Origin: Klebsiella oxytoca NBRC 105695
GTDB taxonomy: Bacteria; Pseudomonadota; Gammaproteobacteria; Enterobacterales; Enterobacteriaceae
Reading direction: 5' to 3'
Length of the DNA stretch: 64,000 bases
Assembly: GCF_001598695.1 (NCBI RefSeq)
Contig: NZ_BCZK01000015.1
Coordinates: 1-64,000 of the forward strand
Shown here piece after piece: positions 37,361 to 46,376 of this stretch. The first letter of the stretch is position 1; every line of letters begins with the position of its first letter. A program made the position numbers and the translations under genes. The notes below the pieces were generated by a model. It ran no database searches, was not told the DNA's origin, and was given only the letters and a program-made list of their open reading frames with translations.

Positions 37361-39303
37361 TGGCTGAGCCGCTGATCGTGCTGAACAATGTCACGCGTCA
37401 TTTTACCGCCGGGACGCAGATTATTCCGGTACTAAAATCCGTCTCTCTGACCATTATGCCCGGCGAAATGGTGGCGATTATGGGCGCTTCCGGCTCGGGT
37501 AAATCGACGTTGATGAACATTATTGGTTGCCTGGATAAGCCCAGCAGCGGCGAGGTTTATATCAACGGGATCCCCACTCACCGGGCGGATAGCGCGGCGC
37601 TGGCCGAGCTGCGCAGCCGCTGGCTGGGGTTTATTTTTCAGCGCTACCACCTGATGCCTTATCTGACGGCGGAAGAGAATATCGCCATCCCCGCGCTCTA
37701 TACCGCGATGCCCGCCGCTGAACGCCAGGCGCGCATTGCGCTACTGGCTGAAAAGCTGGGCATTGATGCGCGGTTACAGCACAAACCCGCTCAGCTTTCC
37801 GGCGGCCAGCAGCAGCGGGTCAGCGTCTGCCGGGCGTTAATCAACGGCGCGCAGATTATTCTCGCCGATGAGCCCACCGGGGCGTTGGATAGCGTCAGCG
37901 GTCGGGCGCTGATGGATGTTCTGCACCAGCTGAACGCCGACGGGCACACGGTCATCATCGTGACTCACGATCGCGAGGTGGCGCGGCAGGCGCAGCGGAT
38001 CGTCGAGATCAGCGACGGACAGGTGGTTGCCGACAGTACCCACGGCGTTCGTGATAATCGCGGCATTCAGCGCCTTCCCGCAGTACAGGATAATGGTCGG
38101 GCCTCGCTGTCGCGCAGTATCGGAGAGTCGGTGCGGATGGCCTGGCGTTCCTTACTGGGACATCGGATGCGCGCCTTTCTGTCGATGCTGGGGATAATCA
38201 TCGGCATTTCGTCCGTGGTCTCCTCCATGGCGGTGGGGGAAGGCGCCCGGCAGAGCATCATGAACGAGATTGGTAAGCTCGGAAATACCACGCTTGAAAT
38301 CCGCCCGGGTACCGGCTGGGGCAGCAAGCGTCCGGATATGGAGCGGGCGCTGTCGCTGGATGATATCGCCAGCCTCGGCAGGCAGCCCTGGGTTCTGGGG
38401 GTATCGCCGATTGTTTCCAGCATGACCACCGCGGTACGTCAGGGCTTTGATTCTTCGATAATTCTCTCCGGCGTTTCCGCAGACTACTTTTCGCTGCAGG
38501 GGATTCGTTTTATTCAGGGCAACGGTTTTACCCGCCGCGATGTCGAGGATCGCGAACCGGTGCTGGTACTGGATGAAACCAGCAGGGAGACGCTGTTTCC
38601 CGGCAATGAAGATCCGCTGGGTAAAATTGTGCAGATTGCCGGCGCGCCGTGGCGGGTAATCGGCATTGCCAGCAAGCCCGGGCCAAAGGTGGTCAGCGGG
38701 TTTATGTCGGCGTGGATCCCCTATAGTTCGTTATTGCAGCGGATTTCCGGCGATAAGCCGCTGGAGGCGCTGACGCTGCGCTTCCAGGAAACGCTGTCGC
38801 CGCAGGAAGCAGCGCGGCGCGCGGAAAGGCACCTTATCCGCGAGCACGGCAAAAAAGATTTCTTTGTCCAGACCGATGAGCAGCTCGCCAAAGCGCTGCA
38901 AAAAACCTCCGACTCCATGTCGCTACTGATCACCGCTATTGCCGCCATCTCGCTGCTGGTCGGCGGCGTGGGGGTGATGAATATCATGCTGGTTTCCGTT
39001 ACCGAACGCACTCATGAGATTGGCATTCGGCTATCGGTCGGCGCCCGCCCTACTGACATCATGCATCAGTTTTTAATTGAGGCGGTGATGATCTGCGCGC
39101 TCGGCGGCTTAACGGGAGTGCTGGGCTCATGGGCCGCCGGTAACCTGTTTGCCCTGTTGACGCAGGAGTTTTCCATGGTCTTTACCTGGCTGCCGGTGGC
39201 GATGGCCTGCGGCTTTTCCGCCCTGATAGGCCTGACGTTCGGCTATTTCCCGGCGCGTCGTGCGGCGCGGCTAAACCCGACGGAGGCGCTGGCCCGCGAA
39301 TGA
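37360..39303 (+). CDS. MacB-type ABC exporter
   Basis: A 647-residue MacB-like ABC transporter. The N-terminal ATPase has Walker [13 protein letters not shown], signature [15 protein letters not shown], and Walker [13 protein letters not shown] first membrane helix at about 265-285 ([21 protein letters not shown]), a large periplasmic MacB_PCD/FtsX-like domain, and three C-terminal helices follow. MacB works with MacA and a TolC-type channel to expel peptides, macrolides or lipids from the periplasm. ATG 37360 is preferred to GTG 37357. Confidence 0.93.
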   Translation: MAEPLIVLNNVTRHFTAGTQIIPVLKSVSLTIMPGEMVAIMGASGSGKSTLMNIIGCLDKPSSGEVYINGIPTHRADSAALAELRSRWLGFIFQRYHLMPYLTAEENIAIPALYTAMPAAERQARIALLAEKLGIDARLQHKPAQLSGGQQQRVSVCRALINGAQIILADEPTGALDSVSGRALMDVLHQLNADGHTVIIVTHDREVARQAQRIVEISDGQVVADSTHGVRDNRGIQRLPAVQDNGRASLSRSIGESVRMAWRSLLGHRMRAFLSMLGIIIGISSVVSSMAVGEGARQSIMNEIGKLGNTTLEIRPGTGWGSKRPDMERALSLDDIASLGRQPWVLGVSPIVSSMTTAVRQGFDSSIILSGVSADYFSLQGIRFIQGNGFTRRDVEDREPVLVLDETSRETLFPGNEDPLGKIVQIAGAPWRVIGIASKPGPKVVSGFMSAWIPYSSLLQRISGDKPLEALTLRFQETLSPQEAARRAERHLIREHGKKDFFVQTDEQLAKALQKTSDSMSLLITAIAAISLLVGGVGVMNIMLVSVTERTHEIGIRLSVGARPTDIMHQFLIEAVMICALGGLTGVLGSWAAGNLFALLTQEFSMVFTWLPVAMACGFSALIGLTFGYFPARRAARLNPTEALARE

Positions 39304-40697
39304 GATCGCTGACTTTATTATCGTTAATTGTATTGCTGACGGGCTGTGGAAATTTGACCCGCAGCGATTATCAGCGGCCGCTGCTGTCGGTGCCGGAGAA
39401 CTGGCAGCGAACGGAAGGGCAAAGCGCCGAGCTTGCGTCGGAGAAAGCGGGTCGCTGGTGGGACCGTTTCGGCGATGAACGTCTGTCGCGGGTGATGGGG
39501 CAGGTTCTGGAAAGCAATAACGATCTGGCCGCTGTCGCCTTAACCCTTCGGCAAGCGCGCATTTCCGCCGGGCTGGCCCGAACCAATATCTCTCCCGACG
39601 CGACGCTTAACGGCGCCGGCAGTAACTCAAAGCCGCTCAATAGCGGAGGTTCGCAGGAGAGCTATAGCGCCTCGTTATCCCTGAGCTATGAGCTGGATCT
39701 GTGGGGCAAGCTGGCGCGGGTTCGTGAACAGAGCGAGTGGGAGGCGATTGCCAGCGAACAGGACTATCGGGCGACGATCCTGTCGACGATTGATACTACC
39801 GCGCAGCTCTACTGGAATATCGCGCTGCTGAATCAGCAAATGGCTTATCAGGCCGCCAGCCTGGATATCGCCAGGCAGACGCTGGCGCAGATTGAGTCCT
39901 GGCAGCGGGCGGGGAAAGTAGGGCTGCTTGACGTTCTGCAGTCCCGGCAGACGGTCATCAGTCGCCAGAATCAGTTGCTAAGCCTGAAACAGCAGCGGGC
40001 GATCTCCCGCAACGCGCTGGCGCTGCTGCTCAACAGGCCCCCCGCGCAGCATAGCGATGAAGCACCGGCGCTTGACGTCCATCAGCGTGTCGCCATTGCC
40101 AGCGCCACGCCGCTGGCCGCGCTCGCCAGCCGGCCCGATCTGCAGGCGGCGGAGTCGCGGCTGCGCGCGGCGCTGGCGGGTTCCGATGCGGCACGGCTGA
40201 GCTTTTATCCCACGCTCTCGCTGCAGGGGACGCTGAGCGCCGGCAGCCAGATCTTTCACCAGTGGTTTAACGACCCGCTGCGTACCGTCGGAAGCAGCGT
40301 CGGCGCGCCCTTTATCCAGTGGAACACGGTACAGCTTACCGTGGAGCAGGCCAGCGTAAAGGTGCAGCAGGAGGCGGTGAACTTCCGCCGTACGGCCTAC
40401 ACCGCGCTGTCGGAGGTGGACGATGCGATGGAGAAGCGGCTTAACGCCGACGAGCAGCGCGAGCGCCTGCTGCAATCGCTGCAGCTGGGCCAGCGGCGCC
40501 TGACGCTCACCGAAAGCCGCTATCGGGCGGGCGCGGTGGACTACCAGACCCTGCTGAACGCACAGGACGCGCTGCTCGACGTACAGAACAGCCTGGCGCA
40601 GAACCAGTACGACTATCTTTATGCCACTTTGCAGCTTTGGCTGGCGCAGGGAGGCAATAACCCGCAACAGAGGATTTCCCAGAATGAGTCACAGTAA
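39300..40697 (+). CDS. NodT/TolC-family outer-membrane efflux lipoprotein
   Basis: A 465-residue outer-membrane factor with lipobox LLTGC (Cys16) and two repeats of the TolC-type helical hairpin (LESNNDLAAVALTLRQARISAGLA and SRPDLQAAESRLRAALAGSDAARL). It completes a dedicated MacA-MacB-OMF tripartite pump, rather than relying on housekeeping TolC. It overlaps macB by 4 bases and the KS gene by 14. Confidence 0.92.
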   Translation: MRSLTLLSLIVLLTGCGNLTRSDYQRPLLSVPENWQRTEGQSAELASEKAGRWWDRFGDERLSRVMGQVLESNNDLAAVALTLRQARISAGLARTNISPDATLNGAGSNSKPLNSGGSQESYSASLSLSYELDLWGKLARVREQSEWEAIASEQDYRATILSTIDTTAQLYWNIALLNQQMAYQAASLDIARQTLAQIESWQRAGKVGLLDVLQSRQTVISRQNQLLSLKQQRAISRNALALLLNRPPAQHSDEAPALDVHQRVAIASATPLAALASRPDLQAAESRLRAALAGSDAARLSFYPTLSLQGTLSAGSQIFHQWFNDPLRTVGSSVGAPFIQWNTVQLTVEQASVKVQQEAVNFRRTAYTALSEVDDAMEKRLNADEQRERLLQSLQLGQRRLTLTESRYRAGAVDYQTLLNAQDALLDVQNSLAQNQYDYLYATLQLWLAQGGNNPQQRISQNESQ

Positions 40698-41937
40698 ACC
40701 CCCTTATCGCGTGGTGATAACCGGCTATGGCGCGGTGACTCCCCTTGGCGATAGCGCTGCCGAAAGCTGGCAGGCGATCATGGATTATCGACGCGGTTAC
40801 CGCTATGTGGATCTCTCCGCTAACGGCATCCACACCCATTTTATCGGTCAGGTAGAGAATGAACCCAGCCTCAAGGGGGTTCCCGCCGCTATTCGTCGGC
40901 GTCTGCCGCGTCACGCTCGCCTGGCGCTGGCCGCCGCGCGGGAGGCGGTGGCGATGGCCTTTGCTGGCGAACCACCCACCGATGCTTATGACCCGCTGAG
41001 GTGTGGCGCCATTATCGGCTCCGGCTGGGCAGGGCTGGATGAAAGCTATCTGGCGGTACCGGAGTTTGAGAAAACGGGCGTCTCTTCGCCCTTCAGCTGC
41101 TTCTTTTCGATGCCGAATGTGACCACCGCGGCCTGTAGTCAGCTGTGGAATCTGCGCGGTTATCAAAATACTCCGGTCGCCGCCTGCGCCACCGGCACTA
41201 TCGCCATTGGCGAGGCCTATGATGCGATTCGCTTTGGCCGGGCCAGCATGATGCTCGCCGGGGCCGGGGAGTCGTTAAACAGCGTTTGCGCTATCTGGAA
41301 TATCGATGTGCTTGGCGCGTTGAGCAGGGAATCGTCATCGCCGGAGCGGGCCAGCTGCCCGTTCAGCCTGCAGCGCAGCGGGTTTGTCCTTTCTGAAGGC
41401 GGCGCGGTGCTGTGCCTGGAAGAGCGCGAAAGCGCCCTGGCGCGGGGCGCGACAATCCTCGCGGAGGTCACCGGTTATGCCAATTTCTCCGACGCGGTGG
41501 ATTTTACCTCACCGGCCGAAGACTGCGTGGCCCGTGAACAGACTATCCGCTGGGCGCTGCGCGACGCGGGCCTGCAGCCTGCCGATCTCGATTATATCAA
41601 CGCTCACGGCACCTCCACGCCGCTCAACGATATGAATGAAACGCAGTCGCTGAAAAAAGCGCTCGGCGACGAGGCGTACCGGATCCCGGTTTCCAGTACC
41701 AAAGCCTACTCCGGACATCTGATCGCCGCCGCGGGGAGCTTCGAGACCATTGTTTGCCTGCAGGCGATGGCGGCGGGGATCATGCCGGCGACGGCGCATC
41801 TGACGCAGCCCGATCCGCAGTGCGATCTCGACTATATCGCCGAAGGGCATCGTCAGGGAGAGATCCGTCGGGCGCTGAATCTGAGCTTTGGTTTCGGCGG
41901 CGCGAACGCCGCGCTGGTACTGGAGAAACACGCGTGA
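40684..41937 (+). CDS. Beta-ketoacyl-ACP synthase (FabF-like KS)
   Basis: A 417-residue condensing enzyme of the KAS I/II type. The full Cys-His-His triad is visible: Cys168 in AACATGTIAIG, His308 in NAHGTSTPLND, and His345 in STKAYSGHLIAAAG, with the Lys of TKAYS. It therefore looks catalytically competent, unlike chain-length-factor homologues. I start at ATG 40684, not 40621, which lies inside the preceding gene. It opens a four-gene KS-DH-ACP-KR set and likely elongates acyl chains on the local carrier protein. Confidence 0.92.
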   Translation: MSHSKPPYRVVITGYGAVTPLGDSAAESWQAIMDYRRGYRYVDLSANGIHTHFIGQVENEPSLKGVPAAIRRRLPRHARLALAAAREAVAMAFAGEPPTDAYDPLRCGAIIGSGWAGLDESYLAVPEFEKTGVSSPFSCFFSMPNVTTAACSQLWNLRGYQNTPVAACATGTIAIGEAYDAIRFGRASMMLAGAGESLNSVCAIWNIDVLGALSRESSSPERASCPFSLQRSGFVLSEGGAVLCLEERESALARGATILAEVTGYANFSDAVDFTSPAEDCVAREQTIRWALRDAGLQPADLDYINAHGTSTPLNDMNETQSLKKALGDEAYRIPVSSTKAYSGHLIAAAGSFETIVCLQAMAAGIMPATAHLTQPDPQCDLDYIAEGHRQGEIRRALNLSFGFGGANAALVLEKHA

Positions 41938-42728
41938 CGCTGCTGCGCTACACCCTTGCCGATGCGCAGCAGTGGGCGGCGTTTTCCGGCGATGAAAACC
42001 CCATTCACTTCGACTACGCGGCAGCGCGCGCGATGGGGGCGGGGCAGCTGAGCGTCCACGGAATGCGCGCGCTGCTGGACGTGAAGCGCGATGTCCAATC
42101 ACGGCTGTGCCGCCCGGAGGGATACGTAAAATGCCAGGTCCGCCTGCGCAGGCCGCTATGGTGCGATACCGACTGGCTGTTAACGCCCGGGACGGCGAAA
42201 CAGCGGATTCTCTCCGCCGCATCGGTTAGCCATCCGCAGAATGGCGAAATCTGTTTGTCATGCCAGATGAGCCTGGCGGCTGAGCCGGAATCGCTGGAGG
42301 GTAAGCAGCCCAGCAAACTGGCGCCCACGACGCTGCTCGCGCTGCAATCCCATTTCAACCGCGCCTGGCCCGACCTGGCGCAGTGGCAGTTCCTTGATGC
42401 GCTGCTGTTCCGTCAGCTGATTTGCGATGAGGCGCTGCTGCGCCAGGAGAATATTGCCGCCCTGCTCGGACCGGGGGAAACCTCGCTGCAGCAAATTTTT
42501 TCCCGCTACCCGGTGCTGCAAACCCATCAGGAAGTGGTTTTTGATGCTCATCTGGCAGGCAAAGGGACGCCGGTCCAACCCGACTCGCTGTCGCTCTGGC
42601 TGTTGCCTTCATTGGTGGTCGGCCAGGCTGAGCAGGGCGCGCTGGTGCGTATTGCAGCGGCGGCGCAGCTGGATGATCAGGTCATAACGAATGTGATTAC
42701 GCTAAAAGTTGGCCCAGTTACCAATTGA
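41934..42728 (+). CDS. MaoC-like hot-dog dehydratase
   Basis: A 264-residue protein starting at GTG, which overlaps the KS stop (GTGA). The N-terminal third is a MaoC/(R)-hydratase fold with the catalytic block FSGDENPIHFD (Asp20, His25) and GQLSVHGMRALL. The C-terminal half is less recognisable and may be a second, non-catalytic hot-dog. It probably dehydrates the 3-hydroxyacyl-ACP made by the KS and KR, in place of a FabA/FabZ enzyme. Confidence 0.78.
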   Translation: MTLLRYTLADAQQWAAFSGDENPIHFDYAAARAMGAGQLSVHGMRALLDVKRDVQSRLCRPEGYVKCQVRLRRPLWCDTDWLLTPGTAKQRILSAASVSHPQNGEICLSCQMSLAAEPESLEGKQPSKLAPTTLLALQSHFNRAWPDLAQWQFLDALLFRQLICDEALLRQENIAALLGPGETSLQQIFSRYPVLQTHQEVVFDAHLAGKGTPVQPDSLSLWLLPSLVVGQAEQGALVRIAAAAQLDDQVITNVITLKVGPVTN

Positions 42729-42744
42729 TAATTAAGGATAATTT

Positions 42745-42996
42745 ATGATTCCCTATGATGAAGTTCTGCAAAAAGTGTGTGAAATGATTTGTGACGCCAA
42801 GGACCTGGAGCCGGATGAGGTGGATGAGAATACGCCGCTGGTTCGCTTAAAGTTAGATAGTCTGGACTACGTCGAGCTGATGGTGCTGGCAAAACGTGAA
42901 TTCAATATTACCCTGGAAGCGGACTGGTTTATTCAAAATCCGGGGATCACGCTGGGTGAACTGTGTCAGCACATCAGCAAAGAGTCAGGCAGCTGA
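42745..42996 (+). CDS. Acyl carrier protein
   Basis: An 83-residue acidic carrier protein. The phosphopantetheine attachment motif is LDSLDYVEL with Ser39. It differs clearly from housekeeping AcpP, including extra Cys residues (KVCEMICDAKD). AAGGATAATTT precedes the ATG. It is the dedicated carrier for the cluster and must be activated by a host phosphopantetheinyl transferase, since none is encoded here. Confidence 0.92.
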   Translation: MIPYDEVLQKVCEMICDAKDLEPDEVDENTPLVRLKLDSLDYVELMVLAKREFNITLEADWFIQNPGITLGELCQHISKESGS

Positions 42997-42997
42997 T

Positions 42998-43729
42998 ATG
43001 GCGCAAAAATGGGTGCTGATTACCGGCGGCAGCCGGGGGATAGGCCGGGCGCTGGTCGCCGGCCTGGCGCAAAACGGGAACGTGGTGTTTACCGGGCGCA
43101 ATGAAGCGGCGATTAACGCCACTCTGGCGGAGTGTGAAAATTCATCGTATCAGGTGCAAGGATACGCCTGCGACGGCAACGACGAGTCGCGGGTTGAAGA
43201 ACTTGCTCAGGCGCTGCTGGCCGAGCGGGGCGCACCGGAGGCAATTATTCACAATGCCGGAATGGCTCGCGATGGCCTGCATATTCACCAGAACGCCGCG
43301 CTATGGCGCGAGGTGCTGGACACCAACGTTATCTCAATGATGAACTGGAACCGGGTTCTGCTGCCGGCGATGTTGATGCAGCGGCGCGGCTCCATCGTGA
43401 TGATGTCGTCGGTCAGCGCCTTCAAGGGTAACGTCGGGCAGACGGCGTATGCGGCGAGTAAAGCGGCGATGAGCGGCATTGCGCGTTCGCTGGCGCTGGA
43501 GATCGGGCGCTTCGGCATTCGGGTAAACTGCCTGGCGCCGGGCCTGATCCGCACGGAGATGCTGGAAGAGATACCCGCGCAAAAATTGAAAGAGATGCGC
43601 CAGTCGATACCTCTGCGCAGATTGGGCGAAACGGATGATGTACTGAAGGCCGTGGCGTTTTTAATCGGCGAGGGGAGTGAATATATGACCGGACAAACTC
43701 TGATTCTGGACGGCGGATTAAGCGCCTGA
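42998..43729 (+). CDS. 3-oxoacyl-ACP reductase (FabG-like KR)
   Basis: A 243-residue short-chain dehydrogenase with NADPH-binding GGSRGIGRAL, HNAGMARDG, and the catalytic Ser138, Tyr151 and Lys155 (SSVSAFKG, TAYAASKAAM), ending in the typical MTGQTLILDGG. I start at ATG 42998, one base after the ACP stop. It reduces the ketone formed by the KS. It is the last plus-strand gene of the long operon; no clear terminator is visible before the convergent HD gene 24 bases later. Confidence 0.93.
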   Translation: MAQKWVLITGGSRGIGRALVAGLAQNGNVVFTGRNEAAINATLAECENSSYQVQGYACDGNDESRVEELAQALLAERGAPEAIIHNAGMARDGLHIHQNAALWREVLDTNVISMMNWNRVLLPAMLMQRRGSIVMMSSVSAFKGNVGQTAYAASKAAMSGIARSLALEIGRFGIRVNCLAPGLIRTEMLEEIPAQKLKEMRQSIPLRRLGETDDVLKAVAFLIGEGSEYMTGQTLILDGGLSA

Positions 43730-43752
43730 GGACGTTCAGGCGGGGTGGCTCT

Positions 43753-44949
43753 TTACGCGGAGCTGGTGAGTTGCTCAACGCGATTCACCAGCTCTTTTAT
43801 TTCTCCCGCAGTTGCGCGATAGATCTGAATAATTTGTGAAGCGTGCTGCGCGATAGGCGACAGCATAAACGAGGGAATTTCATTTCCCGGGTTATTTTTA
43901 ATTAACTGGGCCAGCGATTTTTCTTCTCCCTTCGGCCCGCTCAGGGCATGGACCAGCAGTCGACTAACCGTAATGAGCAGGGCTTCCGTTTGTAGCGATT
44001 CAGCGTGCCATTTAGAGGACGCATTACGATTTTGCATGGCTATCCATTCAGTAATATCATCAATTCCTTCAATACTATAGAGAGAGGCTTCTGCTCTGCC
44101 TGGCGAAGCGGATCGCGCTGGCGGCGGGCTATGATCCAGGCAGGAGATATTATGCAGCAATCCGCCAATCTCAACTTTTAGCGTTTGCGTCGCGCTCATT
44201 TCCATGGTGGTCGCCAGATAGCCGGCAATATGGCCGACGGCCGCGGAGTGCCACGGCGTCTGCTGGCTGAACTGATCGACAATAAAAGAGACCAGTTCAG
44301 CAATATCGCGGAGGTTATGTAAAGAGATGGTATCGTTATGTACGCCAGGAATCGCTTTGATGTAATCGCGATAGTCGGTGGAGGCCATGACTGACCAGAA
44401 ATGTTCATCGGCGGAAAGCGTTCTGAACGCCTGGACGTACTCTTGTTTATAGAGAATATTCGCCCCGGCGGCGACGATGTCGACCAGCTTTTTGCTTAAA
44501 AATGCGATATGACCGGTACGGTGCTGGCAATAAAGTACATCCAGCCGGTCGGCGAAGAACAGCAGGTGACTCTCTTCGGGGACCAGTTCTCCTTCAATAT
44601 AATGCCCAAGACCGTTGCGCCAGTGGGTGTGATGGTAGCGAACAATCCTGTTAAGAGGACGAAACAACGGGATGCGGCTAAGCAATTCGCTGCCGATAAG
44701 CGCGTGGTTGTTATGCTCGTTATCGATGTAATTTAGCGGCTCAAGACGTGATTTTTCATTTAACCCACCGACATCGTGAATTAACGCCGCCAGAATAGTT
44801 TTACGCCGCTGGGCCGAAGAAAACTCCACTAAATTAGCCAGATGTGATGCGATAAACGCCGTTCTGACATGGTGCAGGTTCAGCCGGGGGTTAATCATAT
44901 CAATGATATTGGCGATGCTGGCTAATGTCGGAAGTAAATGTATCGTCAT
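43753..44949 (-). CDS. HD-domain protein, HD-GYP-like and partly degenerate
   Basis: A 398-residue cytosolic protein with two HD-like halves. The first keeps HD metal residues (AALIHDVGGLNEK, His58-Asp59) and a paired His with RYHHTHWRNGLGHY, at the place where HD-GYP phosphodiesterases have HHExxDGxGYP; the GYP is not conserved. The second half (VGHIAGYLATTMEM to IGGLLHNISCLDH) has His-Asn instead of His-Asp. It may act on a nucleotide signal such as c-di-GMP or be a sensor. It is convergent with the KR gene. Confidence 0.65.
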   Translation of the reverse strand: MTIHLLPTLASIANIIDMINPRLNLHHVRTAFIASHLANLVEFSSAQRRKTILAALIHDVGGLNEKSRLEPLNYIDNEHNNHALIGSELLSRIPLFRPLNRIVRYHHTHWRNGLGHYIEGELVPEESHLLFFADRLDVLYCQHRTGHIAFLSKKLVDIVAAGANILYKQEYVQAFRTLSADEHFWSVMASTDYRDYIKAIPGVHNDTISLHNLRDIAELVSFIVDQFSQQTPWHSAAVGHIAGYLATTMEMSATQTLKVEIGGLLHNISCLDHSPPPARSASPGRAEASLYSIEGIDDITEWIAMQNRNASSKWHAESLQTEALLITVSRLLVHALSGPKGEEKSLAQLIKNNPGNEIPSFMLSPIAQHASQIIQIYRATAGEIKELVNRVEQLTSSA

Positions 44950-44983
44950 GATATCGTTTTAATTAAAATTAATGAGATGAATC

Positions 44984-45472
44984 TCAATCAATGATGGTTT
45001 TCTGACGGCGACAACCATATTGTGGAAACTTTTGGGTGCCTAACAAAATAGTATCATCATTGACGTGATTTATATAGATGATTTTATCATTAGTTTGGCT
45101 TCCAAAGAGATTTTTTTGCGCAATATCTTCTGGCGTATTATCAGCGTGGTGGCGAATGACTTGCGAGTCTTTTATATAAAAAAGATGGCTGGGAACGATG
45201 TTTCTTTTTAATGTGATGGCGATAGTGCGTGAGACGATATATTTATCGCCATTGCTGGTGAGTAAACCCTCCAGATTGATTAAAAGATGGTTTTTGAAAA
45301 GTTCTGCGGATAGCAATCCTTGGGAGCGAAGAATGTTCTCATTTATATTCTCCGTCAAATCGTAGCGTGATTCACAGGAAAATGAGTCCTCAGAACTGAA
45401 GTTTAGGTACAGGGTTGAAAATAGTATCAGCGCGAACGAACAGGCGGAAAATATCAAGGCATATTTACGCAT
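44984..45472 (-). CDS. FidL-like membrane protein
   Basis: A 162-residue protein with one N-terminal membrane helix (YALIFSACSFALILFSTLYLNF) and a periplasmic domain with two Cys (SFSCESRYDLTENIN and YGCRRQ). The arrangement after a CadC/MarT-type regulator is the same as Salmonella marT-fidL. It overlaps the regulator gene by 8 bases. It may tune the regulator's periplasmic sensing; function is not established. Confidence 0.7.
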   Translation of the reverse strand: MRKYALIFSACSFALILFSTLYLNFSSEDSFSCESRYDLTENINENILRSQGLLSAELFKNHLLINLEGLLTSNGDKYIVSRTIAITLKRNIVPSHLFYIKDSQVIRHHADNTPEDIAQKNLFGSQTNDKIIYINHVNDDTILLGTQKFPQYGCRRQKTIID

Positions 45473-46217
45473 TTTTTATTTCCTTATAGTAATAACTATG
45501 GCATTGCTGGTCTTTAATGTCGCACTCAAGCATGAAGATATCCATGTAAATACCTAATCCCTGCTCCTGATTCATTTGTCGGTTAAAGAAGTAGATTTTC
45601 TTTGGCGTGGAACAGTCCAGCCCCGAGGTAAAGAGCTTTTTATTCCTGAGTATTTCTGTCACCGGGATAGCTTCGGAACCATAAATAGTGCATTTATCTT
45701 GGGTGAACATGAGCTTAGCTGTTTGTTTTTTATAGATAAAAAAATAAGAGAGCAGCATCGCGACTGCTGCGAACGCGATCAGTAACATCGCCGCTTTGCA
45801 ATGTTGTTGCAGCAAGTTACGCTCAGGCAGCTGTGGAGAAAGGGTTGGCAGTGTGATAGAGGAAGAGTAATCATTGTCGGTAGTGATAATGACATCCTCA
45901 GAAATTTTAAAGCCAATTCGCGGTACCGTAATAATCACATTCTTTTCAATACCTAGATCCGCAAGGCTGCGACGCAGCGTTGAGATGTACTGATTAAGAT
46001 TACTATTAGATGGCCTCGCGCCATATTTTTCAAACACCGTCTGGAAAATATCAACCCGCGAAATAATATCCCCCCGGTATTGCAACAGACTAGTAAGAAG
46101 GCGAGTCGAAGTGGCGGAGAGTTCAATACAATCGCCGGTCAAGAGATTGACCAGAGAGGCCTCCTCAGTATCAAATGTAATAAATCCCTCTATATCGAAC
46201 CGCATTTTTATCTCCAC
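45465..46217 (-). CDS. CadC/MarT-like membrane-bound transcriptional regulator
   Basis: A 250-residue one-component regulator. The N-terminal winged helix of the OmpR/CadC type (ELSATSTRLLTSLLQYRGDIISRVDIFQTVF to YISTLRRSLADLGIEKNVIITVPRIGFKI) is in the cytosol, one membrane helix follows (AAMLLIAFAAVAMLLSYFFIY), then a short periplasmic domain with several Cys. ATG 46205 (MRFDIEG) is an alternative start. It resembles ToxR-like fimbria and virulence regulators and probably controls genes in this island. Confidence 0.85.
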   Translation of the reverse strand: MEIKMRFDIEGFITFDTEEASLVNLLTGDCIELSATSTRLLTSLLQYRGDIISRVDIFQTVFEKYGARPSNSNLNQYISTLRRSLADLGIEKNVIITVPRIGFKISEDVIITTDNDYSSSITLPTLSPQLPERNLLQQHCKAAMLLIAFAAVAMLLSYFFIYKKQTAKLMFTQDKCTIYGSEAIPVTEILRNKKLFTSGLDCSTPKKIYFFNRQMNQEQGLGIYMDIFMLECDIKDQQCHSYYYKEIKNA

Positions 46218-46376
46218 ACGGAATTAAAAATTCACTCTTTATATCAGGTTTTTTATCATAAAAAAAAGTGAATTTCAGATAAATGTACTGTTTAAGTTGA
46301 AATTTAAAGTTAATGTTGCCGTTTTTATGGGGTCATCCCATACTCCCAAGCACTGAATGACAGAAGGAGCTGACTC

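Noticed and set aside
41754-41933. Extended N-terminus of the MaoC-like protein
   Set aside because: This part overlaps the KS gene in another frame and has Arg/Gly/Ala-rich shadow character; the GTG at 41934 overlapping the KS stop gives the expected MaoC start.
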